In this document: one piece after another, positions 26,046 to 33,642 of the stretch
Layout of the letters: the number at the start of each line of letters is the position of its first letter
Position numbering within the stretch: position 1 is the stretch's first letter
DNA from: JAGWAJ01 sp965215155
Lineage (GTDB): Bacteria > Acidobacteriota > Vicinamibacteria > Vicinamibacterales > UBA8438
DNA: 64,000 bases
Assembly: GCA_965215155.1 (NCBI GenBank)
Contig: CBDCCY010000004.1
Coordinates: 3,348,001 to 3,412,000, forward strand
Direction of reading: 5' to 3'
Made by a program: the position numbers and the translations under genes
Notes under the pieces: model-generated
Database searches by the model: none
Told to the model about the DNA's origin: nothing
What the model saw: the letters and a program-made list of their open reading frames with translations, nothing else

Positions 26046-27017
26046 ATGGTCGCGTACCGCCGCATCCTCGTGCCAACCGATTTCAGCGACACCTCGCGCT
26101 TCGCCGTGTCGCGCGCGTGCGGGTTGGCGAGGCGATTCGAGGCCGAGATCCACCTGGTGAACGTCCTGCCGCTCCTGGACCTCGGGCCCGTCACGACGGA
26201 CATGCCGGCCGTCTCGCGGATGGACCTCGAGGAGAAATGGGTGCGCGCGGCACGGGATGAGCTGGACGCGCTCGCGCGCGAGTCGAGAGTCACCGTGCGC
26301 GTGACCTCGGAGGTGACGCGCGGCCATCCCTTCGTCGAGATCGTGCGCTACGCCCGGGCGCACCAGATCGACCTGATCGTCATGGGCACCCACGGTCGAG
26401 GCGCGGTGGAGCACATGCTGCTCGGGAGCGTTGCCGAGAAGGTCGTGCGCAAGGCGCCCTGCCCCGTGCTGACGGTACGTCTTCCCGAGCACTCGTTCCG
26501 ACTTCCCGGGAGCGAAGAGGGGCACGACTCGCGGGCCGGGGCGCCGGCCCCGGCAACGGCACCCCTCGGGATGGGCGACGCGACGATGACGCTCCGGCGC
26601 ATCCTGTTTCCGACCGACTTCAGCGATACCGCCGACTACGCGCGGGGCCACGCGAGGGAGCTGGCCGGGCGATTCCAGGCCAGCCTGCATCTGCTGCACG
26701 TCGTCGCCGACCCCATGTCGCAGGACTGGGCGGGCGGAGTGGCGACCAGGGCGGAGGAGCGCCTCGGCGAGCTCTCGTTCAGCGGCATCGATGTCGAGAG
26801 GACCACCCGCGCCGGCCACGTGTTCGTCGAGATCGTCCGGTACGCCGCAGACAAGCAGATCGACCTGATCGTGATGGGGACGCACGGCCACGGGCCGGTC
26901 GCCCATCTGCTGCTCGGCAGCGTGGCGGACAAGGTGGTCCGCAAGGCGCCGTGCCCCGTGCTCACGGTCAGGAAGCCGGGCCACGCGTTCGTCATGCCCG
27001 TGATGCCCGTGACGTAG
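26046..27017 (+). CDS. tandem universal stress protein (two UspA domains)
   Basis: 323 residues made of two Usp domains, about 1-150 and 178-318. Each carries the nucleotide-binding pattern: GTHGRGAVEHMLLGS and GTHGHGPVAHLLLGS, then KVVRKAPCPVLTVR. Both domains start with YRRILVPTDFSDTSRFA or LRRILFPTDFSDTADYA, indicating an internal duplication. The linker is Pro/Ala-rich. It likely binds ATP and acts in stress survival as a cytoplasmic protein. RBS is CAGGGAGA upstream of the ATG. Confidence 0.9.
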   Translation: MVAYRRILVPTDFSDTSRFAVSRACGLARRFEAEIHLVNVLPLLDLGPVTTDMPAVSRMDLEEKWVRAARDELDALARESRVTVRVTSEVTRGHPFVEIVRYARAHQIDLIVMGTHGRGAVEHMLLGSVAEKVVRKAPCPVLTVRLPEHSFRLPGSEEGHDSRAGAPAPATAPLGMGDATMTLRRILFPTDFSDTADYARGHARELAGRFQASLHLLHVVADPMSQDWAGGVATRAEERLGELSFSGIDVERTTRAGHVFVEIVRYAADKQIDLIVMGTHGHGPVAHLLLGSVADKVVRKAPCPVLTVRKPGHAFVMPVMPVT

Positions 27018-27027
27018 GGCGTCGACC

Positions 27028-27104
27028 AGCGACCTGCCCCACTCCGGTCCGCGACCTGCCGCGCTCCGGTCCGCGACCTGCCGCAGTCCGCTCCGCGACC
27101 TGGC
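27028..27104. repeat. 22-bp tandem repeat
   Basis: Three full units and a partial fourth of CGCGACCTGCCGCGCTCCGG followed by TC, at 27028, 27050, 27072 and 27094, differing by a few bases. It fills the gap between the Usp gene and the next ORF's start region and is non-coding. Its role is unknown; it might be a variable-number locus. Confidence 0.7.
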
Positions 27105-27135
27105 GGAGGACGTGTTGTACAGTACGGGAGGGAAG

Positions 27136-28077
27136 ATGAGCGCTTGGAACAGGTATGTGGCGGCGTGGGCGACGCTGTTCCTGCTGGGTGCGCCCCACTC
27201 GGGATGGGCACAGGAGAGCAGGCGCGGGCTCTACGTGGGCATCGAGCAGGGGGTGACCCTGGCGCGCACGCTGAGCGCGCCGCTGACCGGTGACAGTCAG
27301 CCCACGCGGTGCGACACGCTGCTGTACGCCGCGGGTGTTCCCGCCGGCACGGACTGCCCGGCCAGCTCCCCTCGCGAGATCTACGACACCGAGTTCGATC
27401 TGGGCGCCGGGTTCGTGGCCGGTGTCGCGGCCGGCTACGGCTGGCGCTGGGTGCGGGTCGAAGTGGAGTACCTGAACCAGCACCAGGGATCGACCTCGTC
27501 ACTCATCTACGGCGCCGAGGATTCGGTCGTGTCCGGCAAGACCCGGGAGTGGAACGACGAGGCCCCGCCGTTCGCGCGAGTGTCCGATGTCCGCGCCCAC
27601 CACGTCTTCGCGAACGTCTACCTCGACATCGCGAACGGGTCACGCTGGACTCCCTACGTCGGCGCCGGCCTCGGCGCGGCACGCACCAGCCTCGGCTACG
27701 GGAACCGTTACGTGCGGAAGACGCTGCCCCAGGGCTTCTTCCCGATCGGCGGCGTCGATCCGACCACCGCCGCGGACGTGCCCGAATGGCAGCGCAACGC
27801 CGCCGGCACGGTCAGCGCCGTGGACGCGGAGATCAGCAGGACGCACCTGGGCGGCCAGGCGCTCGGCGGGATCGATTACGACCTGACGGAACGTGTCTCG
27901 CTGGGCATCAAGTTGCGCTGGGCGTGGTTCGCCCCGATCGAGGACGAGTTCGTCTGGACCCTCGTGCGCAGCCATGAGCCGGTGCTCGCCGACGGCACGA
28001 CGCCGTATGCACTCGGGCTGAAACTGGATGGCTTCCAGCACGCCGGCGTCACTTTCGGGCTCAAGTACCGCTTCTGA
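27136..28077 (+). CDS. outer-membrane beta-barrel protein
   Basis: 313 residues from ATG 27136 after GGGAGGGAAG. Signal peptide ends near HSGWAQES. The mature chain alternates aromatic and polar strands (GLYVGIEQGVTLAR, GYGWRWVRVEVEYLNQHQG, RWTPYVGAGLGAARTSLGYG, VSLGIKLRWAWFAP) and ends in GVTFGLKYRF, a typical C-terminal outer-membrane insertion signal with final Phe. It probably forms a small porin-like barrel. No specific family is recognised and the cargo, if any, is unknown. Confidence 0.75.
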   Translation: MSAWNRYVAAWATLFLLGAPHSGWAQESRRGLYVGIEQGVTLARTLSAPLTGDSQPTRCDTLLYAAGVPAGTDCPASSPREIYDTEFDLGAGFVAGVAAGYGWRWVRVEVEYLNQHQGSTSSLIYGAEDSVVSGKTREWNDEAPPFARVSDVRAHHVFANVYLDIANGSRWTPYVGAGLGAARTSLGYGNRYVRKTLPQGFFPIGGVDPTTAADVPEWQRNAAGTVSAVDAEISRTHLGGQALGGIDYDLTERVSLGIKLRWAWFAPIEDEFVWTLVRSHEPVLADGTTPYALGLKLDGFQHAGVTFGLKYRF

Positions 28078-28083
28078 GCCGTC

Positions 28084-28105
28084 GCGCCCGCTCTCTGCCG
28101 GGCGC
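28084..28105 (+). terminator. GC-rich hairpin after the barrel gene
   Basis: GCGCCCG (28084-28090) pairs perfectly with CGGGCGC (28099-28105) across an 8-base loop, seven bases after a stop codon. There is no T-run. It may end transcription or mask the start of the next gene. Confidence 0.35.
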
Positions 28106-28142
28106 GCGCCATGATCGCGCTCTCTCTCTCGTCGCCGTCCTC

Positions 28143-29153
28143 GTGATTCTCGGTGCCGCGGGGGCTCGGCCGGCGGCCGCTCAGGGCGGTGTCCCGAGCG
28201 AGCGACCCGCGCCGCCTCGCACGGCATGGGGTGCCCCTGACCTGCAGGGGCTCTGGAACTACGGCACCAGTACCCCGCTGGAGCGGCCGGCGCGGCACGC
28301 CGGTCGCGTACGGCTGACCGAGGAGGAAGTGGCGGCGGCCGACCGCGAGTCGCAGTCATTCGCGACCTCCGAGCGCCGGAGCGAGCTGAGCCCCCTCTTC
28401 GATCTCTCCCTGGCGGTCAACCAGGTCTGGTGGGACCTCGGCCTGTCCACCGGACGGACATCGCTTATCACCGCGCGGGCGGACGGACGTCTGCCACTCC
28501 GGACGGCGAGTCGGCAGGCGTACGAGGCGACCGGGGAAGCGCAGCGCCTGCAGGCGGCCCGGTGGGGCCTCGGGCCGGCGCGCGGCCCGGAGGACATGGC
28601 GCCCAACGACCGCTGCCTCGTCGACGCGCAAGTGCCCGTCACGCCGGGCAGCGACAACAACCACGTCCGGATCCTCCAGACGCCGGGTCAGGTGGTCATC
28701 CTGCACGAGAAGATCCACGACTGGCGGATCATCCCGCTCGCGCCGCGGTCCGGGTCGCCGGTCCGCCTTCGGCGGTGGCTGGGCGTGTCGCGCGGACGCT
28801 GGGAGGGAGACGCGCTCGTCGTCGAGACGACGAGCTTCCGCGCCGACGCCGAGCACCTCGGCTCGGGGGCCGGCCGCCACGTCGTCGAGCGGTTCACCCG
28901 GCGCGGCGCCGGCACCCTCGACTACTCCTTCACGGTGACCGATCCGAGCGTGTGGACGGGCTCGTGGACCGCATCGGTCCCGTGGCGACAGGCCGAGGGG
29001 CCCTCGTTCGAGTACGCCTGCCACGAGGGGAACTACAGCATGACGAACCTCCTCGCCGCGTCGCGCGCGCTGGACGCGGCGGTCGACGAGGCCGGGGGCA
29101 CGGGTCCCGTTCGCCCGCCGTCGGCTCGGCACGGAGCGAACGCGAGGCAGTAG
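28143..29153 (+). CDS. secreted 'TPLERP' family protein with frame-disrupted signal peptide
   Basis: 336 residues if started at GTG 28143. The family hallmarks WGAPDLQGLWNY and STPLERP match the broken gene at 4466-5013. Later motifs include NDRCLVDAQVP, EKIHDWRIIPL and SRGRWEGDALVVETTSF. From 28143 the signal peptide lacks most of its hydrophobic core. The in-frame bases upstream encode that core (ALSLVAVLVILGAAG), but the only nearby ATG, at 28111, is out of phase. Removing one CT unit from the (CT)5 tract at 28120-28130 would restore one frame. This could be a phase-variable tract, a mutation or an assembly error. Confidence 0.7.
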   Translation: MILGAAGARPAAAQGGVPSERPAPPRTAWGAPDLQGLWNYGTSTPLERPARHAGRVRLTEEEVAAADRESQSFATSERRSELSPLFDLSLAVNQVWWDLGLSTGRTSLITARADGRLPLRTASRQAYEATGEAQRLQAARWGLGPARGPEDMAPNDRCLVDAQVPVTPGSDNNHVRILQTPGQVVILHEKIHDWRIIPLAPRSGSPVRLRRWLGVSRGRWEGDALVVETTSFRADAEHLGSGAGRHVVERFTRRGAGTLDYSFTVTDPSVWTGSWTASVPWRQAEGPSFEYACHEGNYSMTNLLAASRALDAAVDEAGGTGPVRPPSARHGANARQ

Positions 29154-29261
29154 CCCAAGTTTACCAAGATCGCCGACATTTCTGTCGAAATCCGCAGGAT
29201 CCGCGCCTGTCGGGGACGGTAACTTATTGATTCTAAAGGATCGGGGTCTGGAGACTCTGAA

Positions 29262-31172
29262 TGTAGTGCCATAATCGTAACAGGAGGCTTGATTCGGACC
29301 GGGCCGCCCGCTATCCTGGCTCCATGTTCGTACGGCGCACCCAGACCCGACGAACCGCCGACGGCGTCCCTTACTTCTCCCACCGCCTCGTGCAGTCCGA
29401 ACGCCTCGGCAACTCCGTGCGCCAGCGCACCCTCCTCAACCTCGGACGCCACTTCGACATCCCCGCGCCCCACTGGCCCCGCCTGTGCACCCGCGTCGCC
29501 GAGGTCCTGGCCGGACAGGCGCCGCTGGTGCCCGATTGCCCGCCCGCCGTGGACCAGGAAGCCCAGCGGATCGCCGCCCAGTTGGTCGCCCGCGGTGCCG
29601 ACGCCGGCGGGCCGGACGCCGCAACGGCGGACATCCAGGCCGTCGACATCGACTCGTTGCGCGTGGTCCGGCCCCGCAGCATCGGGGTCGAGCAGGTCGG
29701 CCTGTGGGCCCTCGAGCAGGTGGGGCTGCCGGCCTTGCTGGCACAGTTGGGCGTCAACGGCGCGTTGCGCGCGGCGGCGGCCGGCGCCATCGTCGGGCGC
29801 CTGGCCCACCCGGCATCCGAGCGCGAGACCCACCGTTGGCTGCAGCAGCGCAGCGGCCTCGGCGAGTTGCTCGGCGTCGACTTCGAGACCGTCAGCGCCA
29901 TGCAGCTCTACCGCGCCTCGGACGCGTTGGTAAAGCACCGCGAGGCCATCGAGGCGCACCTGTTCGACCGGGCGATGGGCCTGTTCGACCTGCAGCCGAC
30001 CGTCACCCTCTACGACCTGACCAACACCTACTTCGAAGGCGAGGCGAGCGACCAACCGCAGGCCCGGCGCGGCCACTCGAAGGAGAAGCGCAGCGACTGC
30101 CCGCTGCTCACCCTCGGCCTGATGCTCGACGCCAGCGGCTTCGTCCGCCGCTCGCAGGTCTTCGACGGCAACGTTCGGGAACACCGCACCCTGGCCGGCA
30201 TGCTCGAAGCACTCCAAGCGCCATCCGGCGCCCTCGTGGTCATGGACCGCGGCGTCGCCACCGAAGGCTGCATCGCCTGGCTGCGCGACAACGGCTACCG
30301 CTATCTCGTCGTCAGCCGCGAACGCCACCGCCAGTTCGACGCCACCGCCGCCGTGTCCCTGCGGACGCAGTCCAACCAGACCGTGCAGTTGCACAAGGTC
30401 GTCTCCGACGACCCCGACGAGGTCCGCCTCTACTGCTACTCCGAGCAGCGGGCCGCGAAGGAGCGCGGCATCGTCGAGCGCGCCGCCGCCCGCTTCGAGG
30501 ACGCCCTCACGAAGCTCAACGACGGGCTCGCCCGCCCCCGCGCCCACAAGCGCATCGCCCAGGTCTGGCAGCGCATCGGCCGCTTGAAGACCAAGCACTC
30601 CCGCGCCGCCGGCCACTACCAGATCGACGTCACCGCCGACGAGACCGGCGAGCGGGCCGCCGCCGTCACCTGGACCCGGCGCCCCAAGGACGGCTCGATG
30701 GCCACCCATCCCGGCGTCTACTGCCTGCGCAGCAGCGAGACCGACTGGGACGAAGAGACCCTCTGGCGCACCTACACCACCCTCACCGACGTCGAAGCCG
30801 TCTTCCGCTCCCTCAAGTCCGAGCTCGGCCTGCGTCCCATCTATCACCGCAAGCCGCGGCGAGCCGACGGCCATCTGTTCCTCACCGTCATCGCCTACCA
30901 GCTCGTCCAGGTCATCCGCACCCGCCTGCGCGAGCATCGCGAGCAGGCCAGTTGGACGTCGCTACGCCACGTCCTCGACGGCCAGCAGCGCGTCACCACC
31001 ACCTTCCGCCGGCCCGACGGACGCACCCTCCACGTGCGCACCGCCACACAGCCCGAACCCGAGCAGCGCGCCATCTACGACGTTCTCGGCGTCGACCCCA
31101 ACCCCGCCGGCGTCCGCAAGACCCTCGTCTGAACGACCCGAACCTCCCGGTTCACGCACGTTTGTAGTGCCA
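29262..31172 (+). mobile_element. IS1634-type insertion sequence (ends approximate)
   Basis: A transposase gene with about 60 bp upstream and 30 bp downstream lies between two direct copies of TGTAGTGCCA (29262-29271 and 31163-31172). These may be a target duplication or lie within the element ends. No clear terminal inverted repeats were found, so the boundaries are tentative. Sequence around it is less GC-rich than the chromosome. It lies between a secreted-protein gene and a Tat-exported PLP enzyme without breaking either. Confidence 0.6.
29324..31132 (+). CDS. IS1634-family transposase (IS4 superfamily)
   Basis: 602 residues, the size of IS1634 transposases. Typical segments are TRRTADGVPYFSHRLVQSERLGNSVRQRTL at the N-terminus (split here: TADGVPYFSHRLVQSER), the first acidic site in TVTLYDLTNTYFEG, the second in GALVVMDRGVATE, and the C-terminal YRE-like region TDVEAVFRSLKSELGLRPIYH. 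The frame is full length with no visible lesion, so it may be active. Confidence 0.9.
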   Translation: MFVRRTQTRRTADGVPYFSHRLVQSERLGNSVRQRTLLNLGRHFDIPAPHWPRLCTRVAEVLAGQAPLVPDCPPAVDQEAQRIAAQLVARGADAGGPDAATADIQAVDIDSLRVVRPRSIGVEQVGLWALEQVGLPALLAQLGVNGALRAAAAGAIVGRLAHPASERETHRWLQQRSGLGELLGVDFETVSAMQLYRASDALVKHREAIEAHLFDRAMGLFDLQPTVTLYDLTNTYFEGEASDQPQARRGHSKEKRSDCPLLTLGLMLDASGFVRRSQVFDGNVREHRTLAGMLEALQAPSGALVVMDRGVATEGCIAWLRDNGYRYLVVSRERHRQFDATAAVSLRTQSNQTVQLHKVVSDDPDEVRLYCYSEQRAAKERGIVERAAARFEDALTKLNDGLARPRAHKRIAQVWQRIGRLKTKHSRAAGHYQIDVTADETGERAAAVTWTRRPKDGSMATHPGVYCLRSSETDWDEETLWRTYTTLTDVEAVFRSLKSELGLRPIYHRKPRRADGHLFLTVIAYQLVQVIRTRLREHREQASWTSLRHVLDGQQRVTTTFRRPDGRTLHVRTATQPEPEQRAIYDVLGVDPNPAGVRKTLV

Positions 31173-31356
31173 CTCGAACCGTTCTGCCCCCGTAAATCGT
31201 TGATTCCAAACGACCTCATTTCACCCCTGTTAAACTTGGGGTAGGGCCGGGAGGCCGCTCCTCGGCTCGCGGCGCAGGCCTCGCCACGTTCGGTTCCGAG
31301 GCCGGGCGCCGAGCTCGCGAAGCGCCGCTGCCGACTCGTGGTACGCTGGGCCACCA

Positions 31357-32607
31357 ATGACCATGCCACTTTCGCGCCGTCACTTCCTGCAGGCGGCCGG
31401 GGCGGGAGCCGCCGTCTGGGTGCCCGCGCCGGCCAGGGGCTACTCCGGGGCCGAGATGTCCGCGTTCGCGGCGCAGGCGGGCCCGGAGCTCTCCGCGCTG
31501 GGCGTGTCGATGTGGGACCTCGACACGCCGGCGCTCGTCGTCGACCTCGACGCGCTCGACGCGAACCTGGCGACGATGCAGCGCACCATGGAGCGCAACG
31601 GCATCGCCAGCCGGCCGCACGCGAAGACGCACAAGACGCCGGCCATCGCGCGGCGGCAACTCGAGACCGGCTCGGTGGGGATCTGCGTCGCGAAGGTGAG
31701 CGAGGCCGAGGCACTCTTCGAGCACGGGATCGACCGGCTGCTGATGACGACGAGCAACGTCACGCCGTTCAAGATCCGCCGCGCGATGCACCTGCGGAAG
31801 TGGTGCCCGGCGTTCATCCAAGCCACCGATACGGCGATGAACGCACAGGACCTTTCGGCGGCGGCGGAAGCGGCGGGCGTCGTGGCGGACGTCGTCGTCG
31901 ACGTCGATCCGGGTGGGCACCGCACCGGCGTCACGCCGGGGGAGCCGGCCCTGGCGCTCGCGCAGCTCGTCGACCGGCTGCCGGGTCTGCGCCTGCGCGG
32001 GATGCTCTGCTACGACGGCGGGTCGCAGCACGTCGCCGGGTTCGAGGCGCGGCAGGCGCAGACGCTCGAACGGCTCGCGGCGGCGGCCGATACCTGCGAG
32101 CGGATGCGGCGGTCGGGGCTGAGCACCGAGGTCTTCAGCGGCGGGGGGACCGGCACCTACAACATCGACCACCAGACTCCCGGCTTCACCGACGTGCAGG
32201 TCGGGAGCTACGTCTTCATGGACGCGCAGTACCTGGGGATCGGCGGCGCCGACGACCCGGAGGTCTACAGCGACTTCCAGCCGGCCCTGACGATCCTGAC
32301 CACGGTGCTCAACGCGCAGTACGAGGGCCGCGCCACCACCGACGCCGGCGCCAAGGCGTGCACCATCAACCGGCCCTGGTCGATCGTGAAGGGCGAGCGG
32401 GGGATGAGCTACACCTCCGGCTCGGACGAGTTCGGCTCGATCCGCTACGGCGACGACGCGAGCCGGACCTACGCGGTCGGCGACAAGCTGGAGCTGATCG
32501 TGTCGCACTGCGACCCGGTGGTGAACCTCTACGACCGGATGTACGCGATCCGCAACGGCCTCGTCGAGGCGGTGTGGGAGATCGCGGCGCGCGGGCGGTC
32601 CACGTAG
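31357..32607 (+). CDS. Tat-exported D-threonine aldolase/alanine racemase-fold enzyme
   Basis: 416 residues. The Tat motif is LSRRHFLQAAG. The fold-type III PLP barrel is seen in LDTPALVVDLDALDANL and the PLP lysine in RPHAKTHKTP. The C-terminal HCDP (IVSHCDPVVNLYD) is the metal-binding His/Cys site of the DSD1/D-threonine aldolase family. It would cleave a D-beta-hydroxy amino acid in the periplasm using PLP and a divalent metal. It is the third exported PLP enzyme in this window. A ferredoxin gene follows after a hairpin. Confidence 0.86.
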   Translation: MTMPLSRRHFLQAAGAGAAVWVPAPARGYSGAEMSAFAAQAGPELSALGVSMWDLDTPALVVDLDALDANLATMQRTMERNGIASRPHAKTHKTPAIARRQLETGSVGICVAKVSEAEALFEHGIDRLLMTTSNVTPFKIRRAMHLRKWCPAFIQATDTAMNAQDLSAAAEAAGVVADVVVDVDPGGHRTGVTPGEPALALAQLVDRLPGLRLRGMLCYDGGSQHVAGFEARQAQTLERLAAAADTCERMRRSGLSTEVFSGGGTGTYNIDHQTPGFTDVQVGSYVFMDAQYLGIGGADDPEVYSDFQPALTILTTVLNAQYEGRATTDAGAKACTINRPWSIVKGERGMSYTSGSDEFGSIRYGDDASRTYAVGDKLELIVSHCDPVVNLYDRMYAIRNGLVEAVWEIAARGRST

Positions 32608-32618
32608 GCCTTTCCCGA

Positions 32619-32640
32619 CCGGGTCGTCGCGGCGACCCGG
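32619..32640 (+). terminator. hairpin between aldolase-like gene and ferredoxin gene
   Basis: CCGGGTCG (32619-32626) pairs perfectly with CGACCCGG (32633-32640) over a 6-base loop, 12 bases after the stop. No T-run follows. It may act as a terminator before the next promoter. Confidence 0.35.
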
Positions 32641-32652
32641 CGTCGGCTTCCG

Positions 32653-32658
32653 GTATAA
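32653..32658 (+). promoter_or_regulatory. TATAAT -10-like box
   Basis: A perfect TATAAT stands out in very GC-rich DNA just upstream of the ferredoxin gene. No good -35 is present at 17 bases. If it is used, the transcript starts near 32665 and the ATG at 32658 cannot be the start codon. Confidence 0.4.
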
Positions 32659-32669
32659 TGGGCGCGGCC

Positions 32670-33041
32670 ATGTGGACGAAGCTGATGAACAAGCCTCGCA
32701 AGAGGCCTCCCAAGCGGATTGCGGTCATCGACCCGGAGCGCTGCTTCGGGGCGTACGCCTGCTCGATCTGTCAGGCGGCGTGTCCGGTCGAGGACTGCAT
32801 CGTCGAAGAACCCGATGTCTACGGCCGGATGGTCTGCGCCGTGCGCATCGACAAGTGCATCGGCTGCGGCCTCTGCGTGACGCTCGGCAACCCGACCGCC
32901 CCGCAGCCGCGCGACTTCGGCTGCCCGCCCGACTACGACGCCATCGACATGCACGACTACACGGACGTCGTCGACGTCCTCGAGGCGGAGTCCGGGGGTG
33001 TCGCACCGGAGACGGTCGCCGCGGAGCAGCCGGCTACCTAA
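32670..33041 (+). CDS. 4Fe-4S ferredoxin-like protein
   Basis: 123 residues from ATG 32670; ATGs at 32658 and 32685 are alternatives, the first disfavoured by the overlapping TATAAT. Two cysteine clusters are visible: CFGAYACSICQAACPVEDC and CIGCGLCVTLGNP with a later GCP. The first has C-x5-C-x2-C-x3-CP spacing, and the second lacks the usual fourth Cys directly after, using a more distant one. It probably carries one or two 4Fe-4S centres as an electron carrier. No partner oxidoreductase is adjacent. It converges with the carboxylase operon. Confidence 0.75.
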   Translation: MWTKLMNKPRKRPPKRIAVIDPERCFGAYACSICQAACPVEDCIVEEPDVYGRMVCAVRIDKCIGCGLCVTLGNPTAPQPRDFGCPPDYDAIDMHDYTDVVDVLEAESGGVAPETVAAEQPAT

Positions 33042-33637
33042 GCGGTCTGCGCCATAGAACCGCGCGGGCTCCCTGGAGGCGCGTCCGGCCCGCCGTCGAC
33101 GGGGTCGTCCTCCAGGGTGATCAGCGGGTGCCCCGGCTGCACCAGATCGCCTTCCCGGCAGTCGACCGTCGCGACACGGCCCGTGCGCGGTGCCGCAACC
33201 ACCAGCTCCATCTTCATGGCCTCCAGGCGGACCACGGGATCGCCGGCGGTCACGCGGTCCCCGGGGGCCACGAGGACCGCGGCGACGGTCGCCGGCATCG
33301 GCGCCGACAGGTCTGCGCCGTCCGCGCTTCCTGACGCCGACGCCGAGCCGCCGGCGGACGCGGCCGTTCCGGCGTCGACGCGCTCGCCGCCGGCCCGTGC
33401 CGGCGCGGGCGGCTCGATCTCGAACGCCTCACCGGCGGCCTGCGCCCACGCCTTCTCGCCGGAGGTGCCCACGCGCACCACGCGGCGCTTCCCGTCGGCG
33501 ATGACGACGAAAGTCGACTCGTCCACCGGCCACACCTCCACCGCCACCGGCCGGCCGTCGACCTCGACGACGTCGTCCGCGACCACCCGCGCCCTGTGGG
33601 TCACACCGCCGACGCGGAGGAGGAGTTCGCGGGGCAT
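33038..33637 (-). CDS. biotin carboxyl carrier protein of acyl-CoA carboxylase
   Basis: 199 residues from ATG 33637, five bases after the biotin carboxylase stop. The N-terminal part (MPRELLLRVGGVTHRARVV) looks like the BT-type beta domain of MCC alpha subunits; then comes a Gly/Ala/Ser-rich linker and the biotinyl domain with LEAMKMEL, whose Lys is the biotin site. In methylcrotonyl-CoA carboxylases these domains are fused to the biotin carboxylase; here they are split. It shuttles CO2 between the two enzyme centres. Confidence 0.85.
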   Translation of the reverse strand: MPRELLLRVGGVTHRARVVADDVVEVDGRPVAVEVWPVDESTFVVIADGKRRVVRVGTSGEKAWAQAAGEAFEIEPPAPARAGGERVDAGTAASAGGSASASGSADGADLSAPMPATVAAVLVAPGDRVTAGDPVVRLEAMKMELVVAAPRTGRVATVDCREGDLVQPGHPLITLEDDPVDGGPDAPPGSPRGSMAQTA

Positions 33638-33642
33638 TGCAA

